Assembly: GCA_963851325.1 (NCBI GenBank)
Contig: CAWKOR010000001.1
Location: forward strand, 4,092,001-4,156,000
Length of the DNA stretch: 64,000 nucleotides
Reading direction: 5' to 3'
Source: DATGKG01 sp963851325
GTDB taxonomy: Bacteria > Desulfobacterota > Binatia > Binatales > Binataceae
Made by a program: the position numbers and the translations under genes. Of the stretch, positions 35,579-44,995 are shown one piece after another. The number at the start of each line of letters is the position of its first letter. Within the stretch, counting starts at the first letter, position 1. The notes beneath the pieces were generated by a model. It had not been told where the DNA came from, made no database searches, and saw nothing but the letters and a program-made list of their open reading frames with translations.

Positions 35579-36755
35579 GTGCCCGTTCGTTCAATCACTG
35601 ACCTTGAGCTTGCCGGCAAGAAGGTGCTGGTGCGATGCGACTTCAACGTGCCGATCGAGGCTGGCACCATCACCGACCCGGCGCGCATCGACGCCAGCCT
35701 CGACACCATCCGGCTACATCATAAAGCAGGGCGGCATCGCGGTTTTATGCTCGCACCTGGGACGGCCCAAGGAGCGCTCCGCGGAACTCAGTCTCAAGCC
35801 GATCGCCGAATACCTCAGCGGCGTGCTCGGGCAAAAGGTCGGCCTCGCGCCCGATTGTATCGGCGACGTGACCGGAAGGATGGTCGCGGCGCTCAAGCCC
35901 GGCGACGCGATCCTGCTGGAGAATTTGCGCTTTCATAAAGAAGAAGAGGCCAACGACCGCGATTTCTCGCACGAGCTGGCGCGCGCGAAGGATGCCTACG
36001 TCAACGACGCATTCGGCACCGCGCATCGCGCCCACGCTTCAACCGTCGGGGTCACGCGCTTCATTGCTGAGCGCGCGGCCGGCTTCCTGATGATGCGCGA
36101 ACTGGAAGCATTGCGCGCGGTAACCGAAAATCCGGCGCGCCCTTCCATCGCAATTCTCGGTGGGGCGAAAGTCTCTGACAAAATCGGCGTGATTCGCAAT
36201 CTGCTGACCAAAGTTGATGCGATCCTGATTGGCGGCGCGATGGCCTATACTTTTCTGAAAGCGCAGGGAATTCCGATTGGCAAGTCGCGCGTCGAAGACG
36301 ACAAGCTCGACCTCGCGCGTATGCTGATCGGCGAGGCCGAAAAACACAACGTCCAATTCCGGCTCCCCGTCGATCACGTGGTCGCGATGGCGCCCGACCA
36401 GCCGGAAACCGCGCGGGTCGTCGCGGAAATCCCGTCCGAGATGATGGGGCTCGACATCGGTCCGCGCACCATCGACGATTTCATCGAGCGGCTGGCTCCC
36501 GCCAGGACCGTGATCTGGAATGGGCCGCTGGGATTCTTTGAGCAGCAGGCATTCGCCGCCGGCACCATGCGAGTGGGCGAGGCGCTCGCGAACCTGACTG
36601 GCGCGACAACTATCATCGGCGGTGGCGATACCGCCGCCGCGGTCGGGCATCAGCCGTGGTCGTCCCGCTTTACCCACATCTCGACCGGTGGTGGCGCGAC
36701 GCTGGAATATCTGGAGGGCATCGTATTGCCCGGCGTGAAAGCGCTGGAGGTCTGA
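35579..36755 (+). CDS. pgk: Phosphoglycerate kinase, interrupted by a one-base frameshift
   Basis: The enzyme transfers phosphate from 1,3-bisphosphoglycerate to ADP. Reading starts at GTG 35579 (VRSITDLELAGKKVLVRCDFN) and the C-terminal part, from YIIKQGGIAVLCSHLGRPK, is in another frame. Removing one G of the doublet at 35712-35713 joins them as DTIRYIIKQGG, exactly the family pattern, giving about 391 residues. Later motifs are intact: DAFGTAHRAHAS, GGAKVSDKIGV, GPLGFFE, GGGDTAAAV and HISTGGGATLE. Because pgk is essential and the rest is well conserved, a sequencing or assembly error is the likeliest cause; a true mutation is possible. Its stop abuts the tpiA ATG (TGAATG). Confidence 0.88.
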
Positions 36756-37535
36756 ATGCGCCGTAAACTGTTCGCTGGAAACTGGAAGATGAATCTGGGC
36801 GCCAACGAGGCTCGCGCGGTTATTGCCGATCTGCGAAAGCTAATCGATCCGATGGCGGCGGCGCTCGCGAAAGATCGTGACTTGCTGATCGCGCCGGCGA
36901 CGGTGGTTATCCCGGCGGCCGCGCAGGCGCTGGCGGGCTCCTCGATCGCACTCGGCGCGCAGAACATGCATTGGGCGGATAACGGCGCGTTCACTGGTGA
37001 GGTCTCGGCGCCGATGCTGAAGGCGTTCGGCGTCACCCATGTGATCATCGGGCATTCGGAGCGGCGCCACATGTTCTTCGAGACGGATCAATTCGTCAAC
37101 CAGAAAATGGCCGCGGCGCTGAAGCATCGAGTAGTGCCGATATTGTGCGTCGGCGAGACTTTGCAGGAGCGCGAAGCGAGCAGAACCGTCGAAGTTGTCA
37201 TGCGCCAGATGGAAAACGGGCTCTCGGGGATTCCTGCCGAGGCTGCCGCAACGGTAGTTATCGCCTACGAACCGGTATGGGCAATCGGAACCGGCAAGAC
37301 CGCTACTCCCGAGCAGGCGCAACTGGTGCACGGCTCGATTCGCGAATTCCTCGACGATTCATGGGGAAAGGCGGCCGCCGCGGAAACCCGCATCCTCTAT
37401 GGCGGCAGCGTCACGCCGGATAATATTGACTCTCTGATGGCGAAACCCGATATTGACGGGGCTTTGGTCGGCGGGGCAAGCTTGAAGGCTGACTCGTGCG
37501 CAAAGATCTTTCGTGCCGGTGGTAGCATTGGTTAA
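36756..37535 (+). CDS. tpiA: Triosephosphate isomerase
   Basis: A 259-residue (beta/alpha)8-barrel enzyme interconverting dihydroxyacetone phosphate and glyceraldehyde-3-phosphate. The N-terminal Lys is in FAGNWKMN, the catalytic His in IIGHSERR, the catalytic Glu in AYEPVWAIGTGKTATPEQ (loop 6), and YGGSVTPDN binds phosphate. It starts directly after the pgk stop, and its own stop TAA is immediately followed by the secG ATG, so the four genes form one operon. Confidence 0.97.
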   Translation: MRRKLFAGNWKMNLGANEARAVIADLRKLIDPMAAALAKDRDLLIAPATVVIPAAAQALAGSSIALGAQNMHWADNGAFTGEVSAPMLKAFGVTHVIIGHSERRHMFFETDQFVNQKMAAALKHRVVPILCVGETLQEREASRTVEVVMRQMENGLSGIPAEAAATVVIAYEPVWAIGTGKTATPEQAQLVHGSIREFLDDSWGKAAAAETRILYGGSVTPDNIDSLMAKPDIDGALVGGASLKADSCAKIFRAGGSIG

Positions 37536-37937
37536 ATGATTCAGGTCGTAATCGCAGTTCATGTCATTGTATGTGTCACGCTGGTGATCTTGATTCTGCT
37601 CCAGCAGGGCAAGGGCGCCGAGGTCGGCGCGGTATTTGGCGGCTCCAGCAACACTGTTTTCGGCGCCAGCGGTGCGGGCAACGTATTGACCCGAACCACT
37701 AGTGCGCTGGCAGTTTTGTTCTTCGCGACCTCGCTGTATCTTGCTTACACCTCGTCGCAACGGGCTTCGGGCAGCATTTTCGGTACTGGCTCCAGCGTAA
37801 TGTCGAAACATGCGCCCAAGGCTCCCGCGGCGCCCAATGCGGGCGCGACGAGTGCGCCGGCAAATTCGAATCCGCTGATGCCGAATGCCGAGCCTAACAC
37901 CGGAGCGCCACTGGCTCCGGCGCCGTCGACGAACTAG
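37536..37937 (+). CDS. secG: Preprotein translocase subunit SecG
   Basis: A 133-residue membrane protein of the SecYEG channel. Two membrane helices are visible at about residues 2-22 and 53-72, joined by the conserved QQGKGAEVGAVFGGSSNTVFG. The Ala/Pro/Asn-rich C-terminal tail is longer than needed and of low complexity. The gap-pgk-tpiA-secG-tRNA-Leu order is a frequent bacterial arrangement and supports the call. Confidence 0.93.
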   Translation: MIQVVIAVHVIVCVTLVILILLQQGKGAEVGAVFGGSSNTVFGASGAGNVLTRTTSALAVLFFATSLYLAYTSSQRASGSIFGTGSSVMSKHAPKAPAAPNAGATSAPANSNPLMPNAEPNTGAPLAPAPSTN

Positions 37938-37974
37938 GAACCCTCGTCGGCGCGATCTGATTTCTCTAGAGCGT

Positions 37975-38060
37975 GCGCGGGTGGTGGAATGGCAGACACG
38001 CCAGTTTGAGGGGCTGGTGGTAGTGATACCGTGCGGGTTCAAGTCCCGCCCCGCGCACCA
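37975..38060 (+). tRNA. tRNA-Leu (anticodon GAG)
   Basis: An 86-base class II tRNA. The acceptor stem gcgcggg pairs with cccgcgc, followed by A and an encoded CCA at 38058-38060. The anticodon stem ccagt/gctgg encloses loop ttgaggg with anticodon GAG at 38008-38010, reading CUC and CUU. A long variable arm and the T arm gcggg-ttcaagt-cccgc are present. It lies 37 bases after secG. Confidence 0.97.
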
Positions 38061-38081
38061 CATCTTTGGTTAAAGGTTCCG

Positions 38082-38477
38082 ATGGCCCTCACCAACAAGC
38101 ACATCCGTCACGGCACCGGCTCGGTTCGGCCATTCCTCTATGGACGCTTGGATCTGCTCGATTTCGTGAAGCAGGTATTCGGCGGTCGGGAGCTGGAACG
38201 GAACACGGTGCCCGGCGGCTTTCATGTCGAAACGCAGATCGGCGACGCCGTGATCGTTCTGGTTGCGATGGATCCGCCCTATGCGGAGGCGACGCGCGCT
38301 TCGGTTTACGTTTACGTCGATGACGTGGACGCGGTTTACTCGCGCGCGATTGCTGCGGGCGCCGCGTCACTTTCCGAACCCGTCGACCAGCCGTACCAGG
38401 AGCGAGCGGCTGGCTTCAAAGACTCATTCGGGAATACCTGGTACGTCGCCACCTACCAGGGCGAAGCCGCAAAATAA
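38082..38477 (+). CDS. VOC-fold protein, PhnB/glyoxalase-like
   Basis: A 131-residue vicinal-oxygen-chelate protein of the PhnB-like type: VRPFLYGRLDLLDFVKQVFGG, then VYVDDVDAVYSRAIAAGA and GFKDSFGNTWYVATY. The usual metal ligands are not all obvious; His in GGFHVET may be one. The ATG at 38082 is 21 bases after the tRNA end, with a weak AAAGG site. Function within the fold (lyase, isomerase, binding) is unknown. Confidence 0.8.
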   Translation: MALTNKHIRHGTGSVRPFLYGRLDLLDFVKQVFGGRELERNTVPGGFHVETQIGDAVIVLVAMDPPYAEATRASVYVYVDDVDAVYSRAIAAGAASLSEPVDQPYQERAAGFKDSFGNTWYVATYQGEAAK

Positions 38478-38496
38478 GCGACTCCAGGATCTCAGC

Positions 38497-39384
38497 CTAC
38501 AGCTTCGACGCCGGCTCGACCCACTCTTTGGCCAGCTTCTCGACGCGAGAGCTAGTGTCGGCAGGATCGCCGTCGAAGTTCGCCATGATCGGAACTTCGC
38601 TGATTCCCAGATCACGATAGCGCTTGAGGTCGTCTGTCGTGATGCGCTTGGTATAGGGCGATACGATCAGTTCGACGTCGGCGAGCTTCCTGCCATTTTT
38701 TTTCAGTAGCTCTTCGAGCTTGCTGATACGCTCCTTCGCCTCGGCCGGATAAAGGTTGAAGCCGAACCATCCGTCGCCATACTCGGCCGTGCGCCTTAAA
38801 GCCGGATTGCTCTCGCCGCCGAAAATCACGGGCAGCTTCGCGCCTTGCGGCGGTTTCGGATAGCTTCCCGCGTTGTCGAAGTTGACGAACTCGCCATGAT
38901 GACTGGCGACGCCCTCGCTCCAGAGTTTGCGCATCACGTCGATACATTCGCGGGTGCGCTGCGCGCGGCGCTCGAACGGAACTCCAATCGCCGCAAACTC
39001 CTCCGCTTGCCAGCCGATACCGACCCCAAGCGCGAATCGCCCCTTCGCCAGCTTATCGAGGCTCGCGACGACTTTCGCGAGCACCACGGGATTGTGCTCC
39101 GGCACCAGGCAGATTCCCGTCGCGAGGCGAACCTTGCTCGTCACCGCCGCGGCGAAGCTTAGCGCGATGAACGGATCGAGCCAGTCCGCGTCTGCTCCGA
39201 GCGGAAATTTGCCGGTGTCCGAGTAGGGATATTTCGAATCATGGCGGTTGAAGAGCACCACGTGTTCGGGCGCCCATACGGTCGCGAACCCGGTGCGGTC
39301 CGCGGTTTCAGCAGCTTTGCGGATGACGTCGGGATTGGCCCCCGCGCCGATTCCGAGTGTGAACAATCCAATCTTCATGGCCAT
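38497..39384 (-). CDS. LLM-class (luciferase-like) oxidoreductase, probably F420- or FMN-dependent
   Basis: A 295-residue (beta/alpha)8-barrel enzyme. Recognisable segments are MKIGLFTLGIGAGANPD, TVWAPEHVVL, the LATGICLVPEHNPVVLAKVVAS region, GRFALGVGIGWQAEEF and LPVIFGGESNPALRR. These match the actinobacterial-type TIGR03619 group of F420-dependent enzymes, but cofactor choice cannot be proven. It converges with the preceding VOC gene and precedes an exported methyltransferase gene upstream on the same strand. Confidence 0.85.
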   Translation of the reverse strand: MAMKIGLFTLGIGAGANPDVIRKAAETADRTGFATVWAPEHVVLFNRHDSKYPYSDTGKFPLGADADWLDPFIALSFAAAVTSKVRLATGICLVPEHNPVVLAKVVASLDKLAKGRFALGVGIGWQAEEFAAIGVPFERRAQRTRECIDVMRKLWSEGVASHHGEFVNFDNAGSYPKPPQGAKLPVIFGGESNPALRRTAEYGDGWFGFNLYPAEAKERISKLEELLKKNGRKLADVELIVSPYTKRITTDDLKRYRDLGISEVPIMANFDGDPADTSSRVEKLAKEWVEPASKL

Positions 39385-39399
39385 ACCTTCATCGGGATG

Positions 39400-40215
39400 T
39401 TATTGCGGCTTCACGAATTTCAGCATGAAGCGGTCGGTCTGGCCCCGCTTCTTGAACACCATCCAGGTGCGATCATCCTCGGGATGACGCAGCGCGCTGG
39501 ACGCGGCCGCGAGCTTGAAACCCGCCTTTTGCACCTCATCGATCAGAAATTTCTCATCGATACGATGCAGCGAGATATCCTTGATGCCGCTGCCGTCTTT
39601 GGCGCTGTGATCGATGATGTCATAAAAGCCGCCGGGCTTGAGCGCCTTGAAAACCGCGGTGTTTACCTTGTCGCGGTCAATCTTGAAGATCACCATATCG
39701 TGGTAATTCATGTTCATTACCACTGCATCGAGCGAGTTCGGCGGAACCGGCAATAGATCAGGCGCGTCGAATGGCTTCTCAACCTTAACGACGTTCTTCA
39801 GCGCGGGATTCTCAAGTCGCGCATCCCACGCCTCGCTGATCTTTTTGTACTTTTCGGGAAACGGCCCGTTTTGCGAATAGACCTTTCCCGTCGGCCCGAC
39901 CTCGAGCGAGAGCAATTCAGTGGTATACCCGCCTCCGGCGAACAGGTCGGCTACTTTCATGCCAGGTGCGATGCCGAAGAAGGCCAGCATCTGCGCAGGC
40001 TTGCGGCCCGCATCGAGGCTCTTGTCCTCGGCAGGACGTTCGGCAGAAGTGACCGCGGTGGTGACCGTCGGCGGCATCTTGTCGGGGGGAATTGGTGCAG
40101 TCTCCTGAACGATCGCCATCACTGCCGGCGACATCTGCGCTTGAGTCGGAAGCACAAACAGGAATATCGCCATACTTGCCGAAGCAACACCGAGCCCAAC
40201 TGGTCGTGGAATCAT
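39400..40215 (-). CDS. Exported class I SAM-dependent methyltransferase-like protein
   Basis: A 271-residue protein with a signal peptide (about residues 1-26, ending TQAQ) ahead of a Rossmann methyltransferase domain. The SAM-binding motif I is MKVADLFAGGGYTTELL near residues 86-102, then LDAVVMNMNYHDM (motif II/III) and ALKPGGFYDIIDHS. It resembles the predicted methyltransferases of COG4798, many of which also carry signal peptides. How SAM would be supplied outside the cytoplasm is unclear, so another ligand is possible. It starts upstream of the LLM gene with a 15-base gap, suggesting co-transcription. Confidence 0.8.
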   Translation of the reverse strand: MIPRPVGLGVASASMAIFLFVLPTQAQMSPAVMAIVQETAPIPPDKMPPTVTTAVTSAERPAEDKSLDAGRKPAQMLAFFGIAPGMKVADLFAGGGYTTELLSLEVGPTGKVYSQNGPFPEKYKKISEAWDARLENPALKNVVKVEKPFDAPDLLPVPPNSLDAVVMNMNYHDMVIFKIDRDKVNTAVFKALKPGGFYDIIDHSAKDGSGIKDISLHRIDEKFLIDEVQKAGFKLAAASSALRHPEDDRTWMVFKKRGQTDRFMLKFVKPQ

Positions 40216-40267
40216 TCAGATCTCCTGTGGTCGAACAGAACTCCTGTGGTCGAAATGTTTACTCGGT

Positions 40268-41041
40268 CTAGTGACTGGCTTTCTGCGCGCGACCGCGTTC
40301 CATCACCCGCTGCCGCCGGGCATCCATGTCGCTTAGGTCGCGACTGAGACTATGCGCACGCGAGAAGTCCTGCTCGATGCGAAGTCCGTCGGCGAGGTTC
40401 GCCCTCGACGTCAGATCATAAAGCCGCTTCATCTGCCGAACCATCAATGGATCACAGCTCAGGATCTGCTCGGCCAGTTCCCGCGCCGCTTCCATCAACT
40501 TTTCCTTCGGCACCACCCGATTCACGAGGCCTAACCTTTCGGCCTCCTGCGCGGTCAGATAGTTGCCGGTAAGCGATAGCTCCCTGGCCTTGCGAATGCC
40601 GACTGCTTGTGGAAGCCTCGCCGTCATTCCGCCGCCGGGCATCACACCGACGCGCGCGTGGGTGTCGGCGAACTGCGCCGTATCAGCGGCGATCATCATG
40701 TCGCATGCGAGCGCCAACTCAAATCCTCCAGTGACAGCGAAACCGTTCACCGCTGCGATCACCGGGACCTCCATATCCTCGATAACCGAGATGAAGTTGG
40801 CGCCGCCCATCTCGCGAAGTTGCGCGGTCGACAACTCCTTCAGATCGAGGCCGGCGCAAAACGCCCGCCCAGCGCCGGTAATAATGACGCATCCGATCTC
40901 GGGATCGGTGCGAAGCTTTTGCATCGTCTGGCAGAAGGTCGAGCGCAGTTCCGCATTGAGCGCGTTGAGCTTCTCGGGACGATTGAGCGTCACCGTCGCG
41001 AGGCGATTTTCTTTGGCTACCAGGACTACCGATTCACTCAT
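40268..41041 (-). CDS. Enoyl-CoA hydratase/isomerase family protein
   Basis: A 257-residue crotonase-fold enzyme. The CoA/oxyanion segments are visible: ATVTLNRPEKLNALN, AGRAFCAGLDLKEL and VNGFAVTGGFELALACDMM, followed by ADTHARVGVMPGGGM. Catalytic acids vary in the family: the usual first Glu position in the ARVGVMPGGG strand is not clearly acidic, so a hydratase mechanism is not assured and an isomerase or hydrolase is possible. It probably acts on an acyl-CoA in fatty acid or aromatic acid breakdown. Confidence 0.85.
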   Translation of the reverse strand: MSESVVLVAKENRLATVTLNRPEKLNALNAELRSTFCQTMQKLRTDPEIGCVIITGAGRAFCAGLDLKELSTAQLREMGGANFISVIEDMEVPVIAAVNGFAVTGGFELALACDMMIAADTAQFADTHARVGVMPGGGMTARLPQAVGIRKARELSLTGNYLTAQEAERLGLVNRVVPKEKLMEAARELAEQILSCDPLMVRQMKRLYDLTSRANLADGLRIEQDFSRAHSLSRDLSDMDARRQRVMERGRAQKASH

Positions 41042-41221
41042 GCAGCGACAGGTAACACACGCAGCATCGAATGGGCAAAATGGTTTTTAGAGGGTCGGCT
41101 TTCATCCGCAAAATGCCAGGATTCCGGTAGCGTCAACGTCAATCACGTTAATCCGTGGAGCGCGATTGGTACCTGGAGCATGGCGCTTCCTTAGGGCAGG
41201 CTCGCGTCGATTGAACGGCCG

Positions 41222-42895
41222 TTACTTTACGGCGGCGAGCTTTTCGGGCGTCAATGTTACGTCCGAATACGCCCATCCTTTCTTGAATTGCTCTTCGACC
41301 TTCGCCGCTTCCGCCGCCTTTCCCTCTGCGCGAAGGCTTTCCGCGAGGCCATAAAGCGATCGTGGATTTTCGGGATTTCTTTTCAAATCTTCCCGATAAA
41401 CCGCGTCGGCCTTCGCGGCCTGCTTGCTCGCGAGCAACTCGGCGCCGAGCGTCTCACGCACCGGGTAGTACCACGCGGGAGGCTCGTCGTATCCGAGGCC
41501 GTCCTGCAATTTCACCGCTTCAGTGTAGTCACTGATGGCTTCTTTGTGATCGCCTCGCGCGCTCGCGATGGCGCCGGCCAGGATTTGCGCTGCCAGCTTC
41601 GTCACGTTGCGGGCTTTGTTATTCGGGCCGGTCTCAAGGTCCGGTGCGATTTCAGCCGCATTCTTGTCCAGCGCTTTGAGTTCCGCCGCTGCCTCGTCGG
41701 GTTTTCCCTTGGCCGCGAATGCCAGCCCGCGCGCGTAATGCCACATCGCAGTGGTGTATGCGAACTTCCGGGGCGGCGCTTTCTCCGCGAGGATTTCGTC
41801 CCACTCGCCGAAGCGCGCCATTGCGAAGTACGGTTTGGGCCAAATCACCTCGCCCATCGGCATTTGCTTGACGACCGAGGCCGGCATCGCGTCTTTGAGG
41901 TCGCGCGCGGTCTTGAGCGCGTCGCGCTTGCGGCCCTCCATCATCTCCGCGTAAAGCAGAAAGTCGATGTTATGCGTCGCATACATGACCGGGTAGATGC
42001 CTGACTCATGTGACTCCGCGAGAAAAATCTGGTCGGCCTTGATCGCAGCCTCGTTGGCGCCCGAAGCCTCATGGTACATGCCGGTGCGGACGTAGATATG
42101 CGAAGGCATATGCACCAGGTGCCCTTGCGTGGGTGCGAGTGCGGGCAGGCGCCGCGCACATGGGAGTGCCCGCTCCGGGTTTCGCGAGGCTTCGACGGCG
42201 TGGATGAAGTAGTGATTTGCGCCAACATGATTCGGATGTTGTTTCAGCGTGCGCTCCAGGGTCTCCACCAGTTCGAGCGTCTCCGGACCCGGTTTTCCAT
42301 CCGCGGTCCACAATTCCCAGGGATGCAGATCCATCAGCGACTCGGCAAACAGCACCTGTACATCGGGATCGTTCGGATACTTATGCGCCACATCGCGCAT
42401 CGCGTCTGCGTATGCCTTCTCGCGCTCCGGAGTTTGCTTGCCGTCGGCCCCATAGCGCTTCGCCAGCGCCTCGATGAGCGCCTGCTCTTCCGGACTCGCC
42501 GATCCTTTTAGCGACTGTGCACGCTGAATCGCGGCGTACGCTTGCTTCATCCGCTCCTCATTGCCCGGCAGGTTGTAGTTGGGCCCGAAGACCAGCGCGA
42601 TGCCCCACGGCGCCATCGCCATCTTGGGATCGAGCGCTGCGGCGGCGGCGAACGACTGATATGCCTCGTCATGGTTGAAGCCGTAGTTGAATGCGAGACC
42701 CTGGTTGAAATATTTTTGCGCCAACTGCGAATTGGTTGTAACCCGATGACGAACCTTTCCCAGTCCTGTGTAGATTGGCTGGGGCGCGGGCTTCTGCGTC
42801 GAAGCGAGATGTTTATGGGCAGCTTCATCGGCGAAGGCAGGAGCCGCGAGCAACGTGGCAAAAACGAGAACCATCAAGCATCGGCGCAACATCAT
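41222..42895 (-). CDS. Exported TPR-repeat protein
   Basis: A 557-residue protein with a signal peptide (LVFATLLAAPAFA, about residues 8-22). TPR-type helical repeats are spread along it: QKYFNQGLAFNYGFNHDEAY, PEEQALIEALAKRYG and PENPRSLYGLAESLRAEGKAAEA. Conserved His/Asn-rich patches such as HPNHVGANHYFIHAVEAS and GHLVHMPSHIYVRTGMYHEA are typical of a family seen in many soil bacteria and could bind metal. The ATG pair at 42895/42892 gives the signal peptide at the N-terminus; the longer frame does not. Function unknown. Confidence 0.8.
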   Translation of the reverse strand: MMLRRCLMVLVFATLLAAPAFADEAAHKHLASTQKPAPQPIYTGLGKVRHRVTTNSQLAQKYFNQGLAFNYGFNHDEAYQSFAAAAALDPKMAMAPWGIALVFGPNYNLPGNEERMKQAYAAIQRAQSLKGSASPEEQALIEALAKRYGADGKQTPEREKAYADAMRDVAHKYPNDPDVQVLFAESLMDLHPWELWTADGKPGPETLELVETLERTLKQHPNHVGANHYFIHAVEASRNPERALPCARRLPALAPTQGHLVHMPSHIYVRTGMYHEASGANEAAIKADQIFLAESHESGIYPVMYATHNIDFLLYAEMMEGRKRDALKTARDLKDAMPASVVKQMPMGEVIWPKPYFAMARFGEWDEILAEKAPPRKFAYTTAMWHYARGLAFAAKGKPDEAAAELKALDKNAAEIAPDLETGPNNKARNVTKLAAQILAGAIASARGDHKEAISDYTEAVKLQDGLGYDEPPAWYYPVRETLGAELLASKQAAKADAVYREDLKRNPENPRSLYGLAESLRAEGKAAEAAKVEEQFKKGWAYSDVTLTPEKLAAVK

Positions 42896-43014
42896 ATGTG
42901 AACCACCCCTGCAAGAACTGGTAGCAATCCGCGCCCGCCAAAGTAAAGATACGGCAAGCCCCACGCGCTTGGGCGAGAGCGCGGGGACAGGATAAACTGC
43001 ATCGATCATCGTTT

Positions 43015-44995
43015 ATGGAATCAGAAACCCACGCGAGCGAGGACTCGGCCGACTTCCGCGGTCTGCGCGTGGTCGCGTTCGAGAGCCGAATGGCGGCCGA
43101 AACCGCCAGCATGATCGAGCGGCTTGGCGGCGTCGCGATGGTCGCGCCCACGATGCGCGAGGTTCCGCTCGAAGACAATCATGCCGCACTTGACTTCGCG
43201 CAACGCCTGCTCGCGGGCGAGTTCAACGTCGTCATTCTGCTTACCGGCGTGGGCGTCCGTGCATTGCTCCAGGTTATCGAGACGCGCTATGAGCGCGCGG
43301 CGTTTGTTGCAGCGCTTGGAAAGACCACCGTGGTCGTGCGCGGTCCCAAGCCGACCAAGGCGATTCGCGAGCTCGGCCTCGAGCCGTCAATTGTGGTGCG
43401 GGAACCCAATACCTGGCGCGAGCTGCTCGAGGATCTCTCCAAGCAGTTTAGTCTCGACGGAAAGAAAGTCGCGGTGCAGGAATATGGAGTCTCCAATCGC
43501 GACCTGATTGCGGGATTGGAGGCGCGTGGCGCGCGCGTCACCACGGTGCCGGTTTATCGCTGGACCTTGCCGGCCGATCGCGGACCGATGCGCGCTGCGC
43601 TGCGCGCGATCGCGGCACGCGAAGCTGAGGTGGCGCTGTTCACCAGTGCCAGCCAGGTCGTGAACCTAATGCAACTGGCGGACGCGGAAGCAATCGGCGC
43701 CGAGGTTCGGGCCGGGTTCGCTGCGATGGCGATCGGATCGATTGGGCCGGTCTGTTCCGCGGAATTGTCGAGCAACGGCATCCATCCGGACTTCGAGCCG
43801 GAGCACTCGAAGCTTGGCCATCTGATAAGGGATGCCGCACAAAAGGCCCGCGCGATTCTCGATGCGAAGCGCGATCGCACCGCGCGCATCGAAGTGGTCA
43901 CCCCACGCAAAAAGAAGCCGCTCGCCGAAAACCTCGCGCGCTCGCCGCGATCGGATCATCCCTTCATGAGGGCGTGCCGATGCGAGTCCGCGCCTTACAC
44001 GCCGATTTGGCTCATGCGGCAGGCGGGGCGCTATATGCCGGAGTATCGCAAGATTCGCGCGGAGCACGGCTTCCTCGAAATGTGTACGCGCCCGGAACTT
44101 GCCGCCGAGGTGACCGACATTCGCAGTCCAGCGCCTCGGTGTCGATGCGGCGATCATCTTCGCCGACATCCTGTTGCCGCTGATTCCGATGGAGGTCGGA
44201 TTGCACTACGAGAGCGGCGACGGCCCGCGAATCGATCGCCCGATCCGCACCGATGCCGATCTCGATCGCATTCCCGATCTCGATGTTTCTGCGCTCCAGT
44301 TTGTAGGCGAATCCATCAAGTTGGCGCATCAGGAGCTGGGCGGAAAGACCCCGCTGATTGGATTCGCGGGCGCGCCATTCACCCTCGCGTCGTATCTGAT
44401 CGAGGGCGGCGCGTCGCGCCAATATCAGGCCACCAAGACCATGATGTACAACCATCCCGAAACGTGGCATCGCCTGATGGAGATGATCGCGCGCATCACC
44501 GCGAGCTACTTGAACCTGCAGGTGGATGCTGGCGCTGATGTAGTCCAGTTGTTCGATTCGTGGGTGGGAAATCTAGGCCCTGATGACTATCGACGCTTCG
44601 TGCTGCCGCATACCGCCTCGATCATTTCAGCGATCCGGCCGGGCGTGCCGGTGATTCACTTCGGCACCGTCACCGGTAATCTGCTCGAGCTGATGCGCGA
44701 GGCAGGCGGCGACGTCATCGGGTTGGATTGGCGGGTCAATCTCGGCGAGGCATGGGCCCGCCTCGGCTACGACGTTGCGGTGCAAGGCAACCTCGATCCG
44801 ATCGCGCTGTTCGCCGAAGTTCCTGAAATTCGCAGTCGCGCCAGCGCGATCCTCGACCAGGCCGCCGGGCGCGCCGGCCATATCTTCAACCTCGGCCACG
44901 GCATCCTTCCCGAGACGCCTGTGGATCACGCGATCGCGCTGGTGGACGCGGTCCACGAGATCAGCGCTGCTCGCGCGCGGACCTGGTTCCGATGA
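43015..44995 (+). CDS. hemDE: Fused uroporphyrinogen-III synthase / uroporphyrinogen decarboxylase, with a frameshift in the HemE part
   Basis: One reading unit covers two consecutive heme steps. Residues about 15-290 are HemD-like: VVILLTGVGVRALLQVIE, LFTSASQVVNLMQLA and AIGSIGPVCSAELSSNGIHP. With no stop codon it runs into HemE: TPIWLMRQAGRYMPEYRKIR, then after a one-base shift VDAAIIFADILLPLIPMEVG, FAGAPFTLASYLIEGG and FNLGHGILPETPVDH. The shift lies between about 44113 and 44129; removing one C at 44128-44129 restores the frame and gives about 659 residues. An internal ATG at 43966 could start a separate HemE but has no ribosome site. The stop overlaps hemH as ATGA. Confidence 0.85.
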
